A stretch of DNA of 64,000 nt, taken from Bacteroidaceae bacterium (GTDB lineage: Bacteria; Bacteroidota; Bacteroidia; Bacteroidales; Bacteroidaceae). Position numbers and translations under genes: made by a program. Under the pieces are notes generated by a model. The model did not search any database, had not been told where the DNA came from, and saw only the letters and a list, made by a program, of their open reading frames with translations. Location: positions 53,604-117,603 of the forward strand of contig JAFXZY010000011.1 in NCBI GenBank assembly GCA_017541025.1. Reading direction: 5' to 3'. Positions 36,878 to 46,283 of the stretch are shown here, in pieces. Each line of letters starts with the position of its first letter. Positions within the stretch are counted from its first letter, which is position 1.

Positions 36878-39800
36878 TTATTTGTTTGCTACAATGGCGT
36901 ATCTCTTAATATATTTCCTTGCATTAGCCGTTGTGCTCCAAGTGCTGTCATGACGACCGTTTTCCAATGCAGTGTGGTTCAGCACACCGTTAATCTGATG
37001 GATTACGGCAGCACTTGATGCATCAAGTACAACCCCTGTCATGGCGATACCTCTGGGAGCCTTGTTACAAGAAATGTCACGTGCAAGAACGTTCTTCTCT
37101 CCAACGGTTGGCATCTTGTTGCTGCGATCTGTCTTGTATGTTACATCGTCGCAAACACGCAGGAGAGTTCCGTCACCGCTCTTGATACGGTCAACGTGAA
37201 TCTTGCAGAACAAGCCAGTTTCGTGGTCGTAACTTGAAGTAACCATTTCGCCGTTTGCATCAGAAAGCTCTGACTTGTCGGCAAATACAGAGTTATCTGC
37301 GAAGTGATAACGGATGAAGTTGGTGAGATAGGTAATCTTGGCCTGAATACGAATACTGTCTTCGTATGTCTCCAATTCATTTGTGTAAGTGTATTCACCA
37401 TCAGCATCTTTCTCCCATTCTCCTGTTTCTGAGTTCACCTCATGCTTGCAGTGTGAATGATAGTCTTCAAATATTTCATCCCATGTGGGCAGACCGTTGG
37501 CAATAGCTTCGCGTACAGCCTCGTTAGTAGGAACAAAGATGGTGTAGCGGTAGTTGTTAAAGAACTGGATGTTATAGTCAAGACCATTGTCCTTGGTGAA
37601 CACCAGGAACTTCTTCTTGGCGGCCTTCTTTTCAGAGTCGGTCAGCTTGGCATCAACCAAACCGCAACCGATAATCTCATTTTCGTATGCGTCTGCCTGG
37701 CAGAGATCATAGAAAGCGCTATAGGGATTAGCTTCCCATGCAGCATCTGAATAACCCTTAGGATTGTAAGCAGCATCATCCTTCATGTCGTCGGTGAAGA
37801 TACTCCATACGCTGCGGTATGTGGGAACCAGAGGAGAGTTCAATACGTAGGTACTACCATTCTTCAGGTTGGGGAATGGGTCGGTTACCGTACAGCTGGT
37901 AACACCGGGATTGTTAACAGTGACACCGTTGCGCTCGTTCTCAATTTGGAAACCACCCTTAGCTGCGATGATGTTGTTCTCCTCATCGCGAACCACCTTG
38001 ATGGCATTACCATTCTTTGAAAGGAAGTATTCGTCCTCTCCGTCGATGGGGTTGGTACCGTCATGTACAATAGTGTGGCTCTCCAAGATATCCTTCAAAC
38101 GGTTGGTAATATCACTGGCGTCAATCTTACCGGAAGTACCAACAAGCTGCTGGCCCTTAGAACCGATTTCTCCAGGATTAATCTTATAAGGATCGCAGTA
38201 CTTCCAGCAGTTAGCCTGAACAGCAACTTCGCCGGAAGGTACGTTCTTATACTTCATTTCTATAACACGAGGTGTCTTACTCTTAATACTGGTGGGGTCG
38301 TAATACCATGCAAGACCTTCGTCGCTTGGCATAAAGAAGGTAAATCTACTCTGCATAGCCTTCAGGTAAGCATAGTAGTTCAGTCCCATCTTGTTCTGGT
38401 CGTAAATAGCCCAACTCATAATCTTGTTGGTTGTACTGATGAATGCAGGGGCTGTAACAGAAGTAAAGTCTGCAGGACCGTAAATCTGGTTCATCAGATA
38501 TACTGCACCGTTACTTGCCATCAAGCAAGTGTCAATCTTGTCGATATCCTCGGGATAGAACAACTGCTCCAGCGCATCGTCCTTCTGCTTTGTCATCTTG
38601 CTGGGTACTGAACCGACAAATGAACGTAACATTATTATATTAATAAGCTTCTGCAGAACGGTCAAAGGAATACAGTCAATCTGCTCGTATAATTCATCAA
38701 GGGTTGTGGGAACAGTATAGGGTCTGTCATGTACGTTACCTCTACCGCCTACGATACCGTTTGGAATCTGATATTCGGTCTTCTCGCGTACATAATATGT
38801 TTTAACCAACTGCATACCACCGGCACGTGTGAAATAGTCCCAAAGGGTTGAGTCGTTGGGAACGAACATGGCTGCCATGTCTTTCTCACGGTTTTCGGGG
38901 TGCTGAGGATCTTCATAAAACTCATTCCAGGAGGGGTCGTACTTCAGACTGGGTTCACCTGAACCAGCATAGTCCTTGTATTCCTTTGGCATAAGGTCAG
39001 AAGGCCACTTAAACGGATAGTATTTAGTATAAGTACCTCTGGGGCCTGGCTCAGAATTCAGTGTTCTTCCGCCAGCACTTATTTCGGAGATATAGCGCTT
39101 GGTAAAGATTGAATCCTGGAATTCAGGATGAAGCACCTTGTAATCCTCCGTTAGTTTGCGGTTAAAGTAAGGAGCACTGTAACGGTCCAGCATGTGGCTG
39201 AAAATATTGGTCTGTCCGTTGGTACGAATCACTTCAGCCATACTGGGCAATGGGCAGAGAGGTTTCTCTGTCATGTTAACGTATCCGTTCTGACAAACAA
39301 TGTCCGTGCTGTCAAGATGTGCATCATAGATGTGAACATCGCTGGTGATACGCTCGCGGCCCATGAATTTGGGGAAGTCGAAGTCACTGTCGATGTTGTT
39401 CCTTGACATGTGCTCCTGTGTAAAGTGGAGCATCATGGTAAGACTGGAGTCAGTAACCAAATATACACCATTACCACCATTTTCCTGACGGAAACGTGCC
39501 CAGTAGTCCTTGTCAACGGGGCTATAAGTGTATGGCATTTTATCTGATGGAATGTAGGAGACTGTATCGGTGGTTGCTACATCAGTGAAACGACGCATGT
39601 ACTCACCACGGGTGGGTGAGTTGTCACCACTTGCTTCACTACTTGCCAGGTTTTCCATAACGATGGCATTGTTGAGCATACTGGTGTGAATCATCAGTTT
39701 TTTCTGCGCAACACTCAAGTTCTCATACGATGTGGCATAATGCCAAGGGTTACTCTCTGGCAGCGTTGCATTTCTCTTGAAGAACGCTTCCCATGCGGCA

Positions 39801-40090
39801 TCATCTGCAACGAAGACGGTCTTAGAACCAGTTTTCTTCAACTCGTCTGTCAGATTACGTGATGCGTCATTCTTGGGATTAACGTCCTCGTCGGCAAGCA
39901 ATCTCAAATAGGTTTTGAAATTGCCATCCTTTTCCAGGCTTTCGTAAATGCTTGCATTCAGCCAATCAGGTTTCGCATCATCATAGATGAAATCGTCTGA
40001 ACAAGCATACATCAGCCCGCAAGCTGCCATTAGGCCAATCATCCGTGATGAATGCCTACTCCATTTGCTTAAACGGTTTGTCATACGCAT
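36878..40090 (-). CDS. large fasciclin-domain surface lipoprotein
   Basis: The 1070-residue lipoprotein has its likely anchor Cys in ACGLMYACSDDF. It contains several FAS1-like units: an N-terminal one with KTVFVADDAAWEAFFKRN and SYENLSVAQKKLMIHTSMLN, a central one with FTFFMPSDEGLAWYYDP, and a later one with NNYRYTIFVPTNEAVREA. Each begins with a helix and a (T/F)xFxPxxxA strand as in FAS1. It is the first gene of a six-gene operon (fasciclin-SusC-SusD, fasciclin-SusC-SusD). Adhesion or a substrate-capture role next to SusD is an inference. The start at 40090 is supported by the signal peptide; Met3 is an alternative. Confidence 0.85.
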   Translation of the reverse strand: MRMTNRLSKWSRHSSRMIGLMAACGLMYACSDDFIYDDAKPDWLNASIYESLEKDGNFKTYLRLLADEDVNPKNDASRNLTDELKKTGSKTVFVADDAAWEAFFKRNATLPESNPWHYATSYENLSVAQKKLMIHTSMLNNAIVMENLASSEASGDNSPTRGEYMRRFTDVATTDTVSYIPSDKMPYTYSPVDKDYWARFRQENGGNGVYLVTDSSLTMMLHFTQEHMSRNNIDSDFDFPKFMGRERITSDVHIYDAHLDSTDIVCQNGYVNMTEKPLCPLPSMAEVIRTNGQTNIFSHMLDRYSAPYFNRKLTEDYKVLHPEFQDSIFTKRYISEISAGGRTLNSEPGPRGTYTKYYPFKWPSDLMPKEYKDYAGSGEPSLKYDPSWNEFYEDPQHPENREKDMAAMFVPNDSTLWDYFTRAGGMQLVKTYYVREKTEYQIPNGIVGGRGNVHDRPYTVPTTLDELYEQIDCIPLTVLQKLINIIMLRSFVGSVPSKMTKQKDDALEQLFYPEDIDKIDTCLMASNGAVYLMNQIYGPADFTSVTAPAFISTTNKIMSWAIYDQNKMGLNYYAYLKAMQSRFTFFMPSDEGLAWYYDPTSIKSKTPRVIEMKYKNVPSGEVAVQANCWKYCDPYKINPGEIGSKGQQLVGTSGKIDASDITNRLKDILESHTIVHDGTNPIDGEDEYFLSKNGNAIKVVRDEENNIIAAKGGFQIENERNGVTVNNPGVTSCTVTDPFPNLKNGSTYVLNSPLVPTYRSVWSIFTDDMKDDAAYNPKGYSDAAWEANPYSAFYDLCQADAYENEIIGCGLVDAKLTDSEKKAAKKKFLVFTKDNGLDYNIQFFNNYRYTIFVPTNEAVREAIANGLPTWDEIFEDYHSHCKHEVNSETGEWEKDADGEYTYTNELETYEDSIRIQAKITYLTNFIRYHFADNSVFADKSELSDANGEMVTSSYDHETGLFCKIHVDRIKSGDGTLLRVCDDVTYKTDRSNKMPTVGEKNVLARDISCNKAPRGIAMTGVVLDASSAAVIHQINGVLNHTALENGRHDSTWSTTANARKYIKRYAIVANK

Positions 40091-40165
40091 TTTTTGTGTT
40101 ATTTTTAGTTTAAATTATTTATGTTTCTTATTCACTTTTTTGCACAATTTATGTGCTTAACAGAG

Positions 40166-40173
40166 CAAATTTA
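40166..40173 (-). promoter_or_regulatory. -7 element of the fasciclin/SusC/SusD operon
   Basis: TAAATTTG on the minus strand, 75 bp upstream of the first start codon. No good TTTG is seen 19-20 bp further up, so an activator may be needed. No regulator gene is adjacent. Confidence 0.5.
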
Positions 40174-40255
40174 CGTTTTTTTACTGAATCCCCGTTAGGG
40201 AAGTGGTTTTTCGTGCCTAAATTTAAGACAAATTAACATATCGGATGCTACTTTT

Positions 40256-42667
40256 TCATTCTTGCGGTGTCAATAGCTCTGTTTGTGACTCAATATTGTT
40301 GCTATTTGATGATGTTTCATCACTTGAAAAATCAGAGGTTTCAATATCGTCTTCAATTGTACTGTCCGGTTCCTCAATATAATCGCTGCAATTCCACAAA
40401 CTGGGATCAAGATCTTTGGGCTCCGGGAACTTAACTTTGTATTTGCTGAACCTCTCATCGTGCAGCACTTTTTTAATAAACTCTCCGAATATTGGCAAAG
40501 CGGCTTTTCCACCCTGACCTAAGGCTCCGGTTCTGAAATGTATGCTTGGGAATTCTCCTCCAACCCATACACCTCCAACCAATTTCGGTGTGACACCAAC
40601 GTACCAGGCATCGGCATGATTGTTGCTGGTTCCGGTCTTGCCGCCAAAGTCTGTTGTCTGGGTGAGGCCGCCTATATATTCCCACATAGGGCCAGAAGTT
40701 CCATGAAGTCCTGCCCGAAGCATAATTTGCATAAGGTAGGCAGACCTGTATGGAATTGCTTGTTTCTCATGCCTGTTTGATTTGTAAATAATATTCCCGT
40801 CTTTGTCTTCGATGCGGGAAATCATTATCGGCATATTGTATTTTCCGTCATTAACAACGGTGCAATAGCTGTTTGTAAGTTCCAGCAGATCCACTTCGCT
40901 GCTTCCCAGGCAGATGGATTTTGCTACTTGCAGTGGAGTCTGTATGCCCATGTCGTAGGCTGTTTTTATTATGTTCTTTACCCCTACTTCCATTCCTACT
41001 TTCACGGCCACACTGTTTATACTGCTGGCAAAGGCTCTTTTGAGTGTCATTTCTGTGTCGGAGAATGTGCCGTCGGCGTTATGGGGCGCCCATGCTTTTT
41101 CTTCCCCCGGGTCTTGGTAGGAAGCCCAACTGTCCAGTCTTCGCGTACATGGAGTAAGCCCCTGTTTCATGGCTTCGGTATAAACGAAGAGTTTGAAGGT
41201 GGAACCCGGCTGGTGCTTGGCTGTTATATTGTCAAAGTTCCATGTGTCGTAATCAATGTTTCCTATCCATGCTTTAACTTCTCTGGTGTCTGGTTCCATA
41301 GCGATGAAACCGCAGCGCATGAATCTAACCAAATACCGTATGGAGTCCATGGTGCTTAACTCTTTGACGGTAGGTCCGTCGTAAGAGAATACTTTTACGG
41401 GATGCGGTAGATTCATGTAGTAGTTGATGGAGTCCAAATTGTCGGAATATTTCTTCTTTAATCTTTGGTATTCCGGCGTTTTCCTTGCAATGTTTTCTAT
41501 GAAGTTCGGGATTTCCTTGTGTTTGCTGTCTTGCCAAGGTGCCGTGTTGCCCCAATGTGCATTAAATTGATTCTGCAATGACTGCATTTTCTTCCTGACA
41601 GCTTCTTCGGCATACTTTTGCAATCGTGTATCCAATGTAGTGTATATCTTTAACCCGTCTGAATAAAGATCTAACTTGTTTGCGGCATCATAACCGGAAA
41701 CTTCTCCGATTTCGCAAAGCATATCTATGTAATCAACCAATTCGTCGCGGAAATATGGTGCAAATTCATTCGGTGATTTTTCTTTGTTTTTTGAGGCTAA
41801 TTCCAAAGGCAGGGATTTCAGGGAATCCAGTTGTGTGGGATTGGCTTTCATGCCGTTGATTACGATGTGGTTGTGTTCGTAAACAACATCAAGAACCGTG
41901 TTGCGTCTTTCAAGGCAGTTTTGGGGATTCTTCTGTGGATTGTAGATGCTGGTTGCTTTTAACAATCCTACCAGTATGGCAGCCTGTTCGTAAGTAAGGC
42001 GGTCGGGGGATGTGTCAAAATACCTTGCAGAAGCAGTTTTGATTCCGAATGAGTTGCTGCCAAAATCAACGGTGTTGAGATACATGGTCAGAATGTCTTC
42101 TTTACTGAAGACCATTTCCAGTTTTGTAGCCACAATCCATTCTTTTGCTTTCATGATCAGGATTCTGACTCCGGGTATTTTTCCTAACAGTCCAGTACGG
42201 TTTTTCGTACGTACACGGAACATGTTTTTAGCCAACTGCTGGGTGATGGTGCTGGCTCCGCGTGCGTGGCCGGAAAATATATCCTTAACAGCGGCAAACA
42301 GTCCTTGGAAATCTATGCCGTGATGATGATAGAACCTTTCATCTTCCGTATCTATCAGCGTTCGTATTAATATGGGAGAAATATCATTGTATTCAACAGG
42401 TGTCCTGTCCTCATTATAATATCTTCCTATCAGTTGGCCGTCTGCGCTATACACTTCGGAGGCTTCGCTGACGGTGGGGTCTTTTATTTCGTCAAAGCCT
42501 GGTGTGCTGCCAAAGAGATTGAAAAGATTGCAGTCGACAGCACCAAAGAACAGAATGACAGAAAGAAGAATGGTGCATGTCCATACGATAACTCTTTTAT
42601 ACCAAGGTCCAGTGTAAAATTTATTTAGAATGGCCTTGAATTGGGTCCAGCTGGCTTTTGACTTCAT
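40256..42667 (-). CDS. class A penicillin-binding protein (PBP1a-type glycosyltransferase/transpeptidase)
   Basis: The 803-residue protein has a short cytoplasmic head and one membrane helix (about 24-46). The GT51 domain has the catalytic Glu in [15 protein letters not shown] and [13 protein letters not shown]. The transpeptidase has the active Ser in [14 protein letters not shown] and the KTGT box in [18 protein letters not shown]. It polymerises and cross-links peptidoglycan in the periplasm. The C-terminal 40 residues are acidic and Ser-rich. It is the last gene of the lpx/miaA operon and overlaps miaA by four bases (ATGA), so the two are translationally coupled. No clear terminator is seen in the roughly 80 bp downstream, where the next operon's leader begins. 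Confidence 0.95.
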   Translation of the reverse strand: MKSKASWTQFKAILNKFYTGPWYKRVIVWTCTILLSVILFFGAVDCNLFNLFGSTPGFDEIKDPTVSEASEVYSADGQLIGRYYNEDRTPVEYNDISPILIRTLIDTEDERFYHHHGIDFQGLFAAVKDIFSGHARGASTITQQLAKNMFRVRTKNRTGLLGKIPGVRILIMKAKEWIVATKLEMVFSKEDILTMYLNTVDFGSNSFGIKTASARYFDTSPDRLTYEQAAILVGLLKATSIYNPQKNPQNCLERRNTVLDVVYEHNHIVINGMKANPTQLDSLKSLPLELASKNKEKSPNEFAPYFRDELVDYIDMLCEIGEVSGYDAANKLDLYSDGLKIYTTLDTRLQKYAEEAVRKKMQSLQNQFNAHWGNTAPWQDSKHKEIPNFIENIARKTPEYQRLKKKYSDNLDSINYYMNLPHPVKVFSYDGPTVKELSTMDSIRYLVRFMRCGFIAMEPDTREVKAWIGNIDYDTWNFDNITAKHQPGSTFKLFVYTEAMKQGLTPCTRRLDSWASYQDPGEEKAWAPHNADGTFSDTEMTLKRAFASSINSVAVKVGMEVGVKNIIKTAYDMGIQTPLQVAKSICLGSSEVDLLELTNSYCTVVNDGKYNMPIMISRIEDKDGNIIYKSNRHEKQAIPYRSAYLMQIMLRAGLHGTSGPMWEYIGGLTQTTDFGGKTGTSNNHADAWYVGVTPKLVGGVWVGGEFPSIHFRTGALGQGGKAALPIFGEFIKKVLHDERFSKYKVKFPEPKDLDPSLWNCSDYIEEPDSTIEDDIETSDFSSDETSSNSNNIESQTELLTPQE

Positions 42668-43569
42668 GGCGTTGTTTGTTTATGTTCTGCAATAAAGTTT
42701 ATGATTTCTGTTTCATTCTCAGGGGAAAACCAGCGTATTTCACTGTCATGAGCAAACCAAGTCATTTGCTTTTTGGCATAATCTCTGGTATTCTTCTTGA
42801 TTTTCTCAATGGCAAAGTTTAAATCCCAGGAGTGGTCGATATAATGAAAAATCTCCTTGTATCCTACGGTGTTCAGGGCGTTCAGATGACGATAAGGATA
42901 AAGTCTTTCTGCTTCATCAACCAGGCCTTCTTCTATCATCATATCCACTCGTGTGTTGATTCTCTCAAAGAGGTTTTCCCTCTCTCTCTTCAGCCCAATC
43001 TTGATTATCTGGAAGGGTCTTTCCTTCTTTTTATTAACGCGGAATGAAGAGTAGGGCTTCCCTGATGTGTAACATATTTCCAGTGCGTGTACGATTCTTT
43101 TCGGATTCTTGAGGTCTGCAATGCTATAATATTCGGGATCGAGTAGTTTCAGCTCGTGTCTTAAAGTTTCCAATCCCTCTGTTTGTAACCGTTCTTTTAG
43201 TTCCTTTCGTATTTCGGCATCAACGTTCGGGATGTCATCTATACCATTACAGATAGCGTCTATATACATCATGCTTCCGCCGGAAAGCAATATGTTGTTA
43301 TGTGTATGCTGAAGTTGGTTTAAAAGTTGGAGAATATCTGCTTCATATTGGGCAGCGCTGTAATAATCCTGAAGGTTTAGCATCTTTACAAAATAATGCT
43401 TGACTTCATTGAGTTGTTCTTTTGTGGGAGCTGCCGTCCCAATACTCATGTCCTTATAAATCTGACGACTATCGCAGTTGATGATGGGGCTGCCCAGTAA
43501 TTTGGCAACTTTTAGCGATAGGGTTGTCTTGCCCACTGCTGTCGGACCTAAAAGGACAAAAAGTTTCAT
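42664..43569 (-). CDS. miaA: tRNA dimethylallyltransferase
   Basis: The 301-residue protein has the P-loop [17 protein letters not shown] at the N-terminus, the substrate loop [35 protein letters not shown] and the C-terminal [14 protein letters not shown]-like motif ([20 protein letters not shown]). It adds a dimethylallyl group to A37 of tRNAs that read UNN codons. It overlaps the upstream and downstream genes by 4 bp each, which indicates tight coupling. Confidence 0.96.
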   Translation of the reverse strand: MKLFVLLGPTAVGKTTLSLKVAKLLGSPIINCDSRQIYKDMSIGTAAPTKEQLNEVKHYFVKMLNLQDYYSAAQYEADILQLLNQLQHTHNNILLSGGSMMYIDAICNGIDDIPNVDAEIRKELKERLQTEGLETLRHELKLLDPEYYSIADLKNPKRIVHALEICYTSGKPYSSFRVNKKKERPFQIIKIGLKRERENLFERINTRVDMMIEEGLVDEAERLYPYRHLNALNTVGYKEIFHYIDHSWDLNFAIEKIKKNTRDYAKKQMTWFAHDSEIRWFSPENETEIINFIAEHKQTTP

Positions 43570-44099
43570 TCGTCTATCTCGAATCCTTCCATATCTAATT
43601 CACCTTCTTCAAAATCATCTTCCCCATAAAAGTCTTCCTCGGTATCTTCATCTGAAGATTCTGCAATGGGTTGGATAGTGGAATCATCTGCTAACTGTTG
43701 TTCAGGTGGTATGCCGTGCTTCCTGCTTATTCTCCCTTCATTCTCGGGTTGTCCGAATAGCAATTCACTGATTTCCATTAAGAAAAATCTTTTACCTTCC
43801 GGATCAAAAATGTATGCTATCCGTTGTCCTTCTTCATCAAGGAAATCCCTAAGGGAGGTGTTTTGCATGAGGTTGATGTCTTCCTCTGCGTCGATGTTCT
43901 GAGGACAGGTCTGGCGTATATGGTTCTTTACATGCCATTCGTCGTCGCAGATGAGGAATCCGTGGCTTCCCATGTCCTGATAATTGCAGGTCTTTAGTAT
44001 AAGGTTGTGGAGCTCTGCGAATTTTGCTTCAGCATCTATCTTAGCTTCCATCACAAAGTCTTCCACTTCTTGACTGAATATCGTAATTTTAAATGTCAT
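43566..44099 (-). CDS. small acidic protein, pRiA4b ORF-3-like fold
   Basis: The start is set at 44099 (MTFKITIF), 13 bp after the lpxA stop. The longer frame from 44153 would overlap lpxA. The product has 177 residues. The N-terminal 110 residues ([36 protein letters not shown]) look like the plasmid pRiA4b ORF-3 / IS1096 passenger family seen in many Bacteroidetes. The C-terminal 45 residues are extremely acidic ([21 protein letters not shown]) and probably disordered. A gene of this kind sits between lpxA and miaA in relatives. Its function is unknown, and the family call is from pattern only. Confidence 0.75.
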   Translation of the reverse strand: MTFKITIFSQEVEDFVMEAKIDAEAKFAELHNLILKTCNYQDMGSHGFLICDDEWHVKNHIRQTCPQNIDAEEDINLMQNTSLRDFLDEEGQRIAYIFDPEGKRFFLMEISELLFGQPENEGRISRKHGIPPEQQLADDSTIQPIAESSDEDTEEDFYGEDDFEEGELDMEGFEIDE

Positions 44100-44112
44100 C
44101 TGCTTTAATGTT

Positions 44113-44886
44113 TTATCTGATGAATCCCCTGTTGCTTGATCTGATGAAATCAAGAATATATCTGATTTCGTCCGACATAGGTATTTCCTCTTCTACTCGG
44201 GCCAACAGCTCGTTTAGCTTACCTGTTCCTTGTAGAATAATCTGGTATGCCATGTGGATGTTATCAATGATTTCTCTGTCAAAGTTTCTTCTTCTGAGGC
44301 CTATTGTGTTTAAGCCGCAGAATGAAGCAGGGTCTCTTGCACACAAGCTGAATGGTAATACGTTCTGGCTGAATCTGGTGCCGCCTCCCACCATGGTATA
44401 GCTTCCTACTCTGCAGAACTGGTGCATGAGTACTCCAGCACTCAGAATGGCATTATCGTCTATAATAATTTCGCCAGCAAGTTTTGTGCTGTTACCTATA
44501 ATACATCCGTTTCCAACAAGAGCGTCATGGGCAACATGTGCGCCTTCCATCAGAAGGTTATTATTGCCGACAATAGTCTTTCCTTTGGCAGCCGTTCCTC
44601 TGTTGATAGTCACATTCTCGCGAATCTTGTTGTCGTTTCCAATTTCCGCTGTCGTATCCTCACCTCTGAATTTCAAGTCCTGGGGAATGGCGCTGATGAC
44701 TGCTCCTGGGAAGAAGATGTTTCCGTTTCCCACGCGTGCACCATACAGCATCGTTACACTGTTCATAAGTGTGTTGTTGTCTCCCATCACTACACCTTTG
44801 TCAATGTAGCAGAAAGCACCGATTTCACAGTTTTCTCCGATAACGGCTTCTGGGTGAATATATGCTAAAGGGCTGATTTTGCTCAT
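44113..44886 (-). CDS. lpxA: acyl-ACP:UDP-N-acetylglucosamine O-acyltransferase
   Basis: The 257-residue left-handed beta-helix protein has hexapeptide repeats from residue 1 (ISPLAYIHPEAVIGENCEIG) to about 190 and a helical C-terminus. The catalytic His is in EGAHVAHDALVGN, and IGLRRRNF is the usual motif before the C-terminal helices. It carries out the first step of lipid A synthesis. It lies 9 bp after lpxC-fabZ. Confidence 0.96.
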   Translation of the reverse strand: MSKISPLAYIHPEAVIGENCEIGAFCYIDKGVVMGDNNTLMNSVTMLYGARVGNGNIFFPGAVISAIPQDLKFRGEDTTAEIGNDNKIRENVTINRGTAAKGKTIVGNNNLLMEGAHVAHDALVGNGCIIGNSTKLAGEIIIDDNAILSAGVLMHQFCRVGSYTMVGGGTRFSQNVLPFSLCARDPASFCGLNTIGLRRRNFDREIIDNIHMAYQIILQGTGKLNELLARVEEEIPMSDEIRYILDFIRSSNRGFIR

Positions 44887-44895
44887 ATAGTATTC

Positions 44896-46281
44896 TTATT
44901 TGTTTTTAATAACTTGTGCAGTAAAGGTTGCTTCAGCAACACAGTTCTCTCCGATGAAAGCATATCCTTGCATGCTTCCGATATTATGACGTAATGGTCC
45001 TAATGTTTCGACTTTGAAAATCAGTGTGTCGCCAGGTACTACTTTCTGTTTGAACTTTACATTATCTATCTTAATGAAATAGGTGCTATAGTCAGCCCCG
45101 TCCTCCAAGTTATTGATTACTAGAATTCCGCCAGCCTGTGCCATAGCCTCAATAATCAGCACACCTGGCATGATGGGTTCAGCAGGAAAATGCCCTTGGA
45201 AGAATGGCTCGTCACTGGTGATGTTCTTAATGGCAACAATGCTGTCAGCCTTCATCTCGATTACTTTGTCAACAAGTAGCATGGGGAATCTGTGTGGCAG
45301 AAGTTGGCGTATCTGGTTGGTGTCCATTATTGGTGGCTTGTTAGGGTCATACTTTGGCGCCTGTATTTCATGTTTGCGAATTTCCTTACGCATCATGCGA
45401 GCGAACATGTTATTGATGGTATGACCAGGTTTGGTGGCTATTATACGTCCTCTGATAGGTTTTCCGATTAAAGCCATGTCACCAATAATGTCCAAAAGCT
45501 TATGTCTGGCAGGCTCATTGTCCCATACCAGTTTCTTGTGTTGCAGATATCCTAATTCCTTGGCATCGTGATGTTCGGCACCTGTGAGTTCGCAGAGTTT
45601 GTCCAAATTTTCCTGGCTTGTTTCTTTTTCGTAAATTACAATGGCATTGTTCAGGTCACCCCCTTTGATGAGTCCTGCTGTAAGTAGTGGCTCTATTTCC
45701 CTTACGAAAACAAATGTTCTTGCTGCAGCAATCTCTGTGGCGAAATCATCCATGTTGTCAAGCGTGGCAAACTGGCTACTCACGAACTTGCCGTCAAAGG
45801 ATATCATACTGGTGATGGAGAACTCCTCGTCGGGTAGGAGTGTGATGCAAGCTCCGGATTCTTCGTCCTTAAACTCCATCTTCTTGGTGATGTAATAGAA
45901 GTCCTTTTCGGCATCCTGCTCAATGGTGCCTACGCGTAAAATTTCTTTTACATATTGGCCGGCACTGCCATCCAGGATGGGGAACTCTGGACCGTCAACT
46001 TGTATCAGCACATTGTCAACTCCTAAAGCATATAATGCCGCCATGGCGTGTTCGATGGTGCTGCATTTAATGTCGCCTTTTCCTAACACGGTTCCCCTTT
46101 TGGTGTCTATCACATTTTCGGCAATAGCATCCAAAACAGGTTGTCCCTCCAGATCAACTCTTTGGATTTTATATCCATGATTCTTGGGAGCTGGTATGAA
46201 GGTGACTGTTAGGTTAAGTCCTGTATGCAAGCCTTTTCCACTTAGTGAAAAGCTATCGTTTAATGTTTTTTGTTTCAACAT
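44896..46281 (-). CDS. lpxC-fabZ: bifunctional UDP-3-O-acyl-GlcNAc deacetylase / 3-hydroxyacyl-ACP dehydratase
   Basis: The start is placed at 46281 (MLKQKTLNDSFSLSGKGLH), 2 bp after the upstream stop, and the product has 461 residues. The frame is open to 46353, but that would overlap lpxD. Residues 1-300 are LpxC (SGKGLHTGLNL, STIEHAMAALYALG with a zinc His, NEPARHKLLDIIGDMALIG with the other zinc ligands His and Asp). Residues about 320-461 are FabZ (LLPHRFPMLLVDKVIEM, FFQGHFPAEPIMPGVLIIEAMAQ with the catalytic His and Glu). This fusion is characteristic of Bacteroidetes and Chlorobi. It links lipid A deacetylation with fatty-acid elongation. Confidence 0.96.
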   Translation of the reverse strand: MLKQKTLNDSFSLSGKGLHTGLNLTVTFIPAPKNHGYKIQRVDLEGQPVLDAIAENVIDTKRGTVLGKGDIKCSTIEHAMAALYALGVDNVLIQVDGPEFPILDGSAGQYVKEILRVGTIEQDAEKDFYYITKKMEFKDEESGACITLLPDEEFSITSMISFDGKFVSSQFATLDNMDDFATEIAAARTFVFVREIEPLLTAGLIKGGDLNNAIVIYEKETSQENLDKLCELTGAEHHDAKELGYLQHKKLVWDNEPARHKLLDIIGDMALIGKPIRGRIIATKPGHTINNMFARMMRKEIRKHEIQAPKYDPNKPPIMDTNQIRQLLPHRFPMLLVDKVIEMKADSIVAIKNITSDEPFFQGHFPAEPIMPGVLIIEAMAQAGGILVINNLEDGADYSTYFIKIDNVKFKQKVVPGDTLIFKVETLGPLRHNIGSMQGYAFIGENCVAEATFTAQVIKNK

Positions 46282-46283
46282 GA

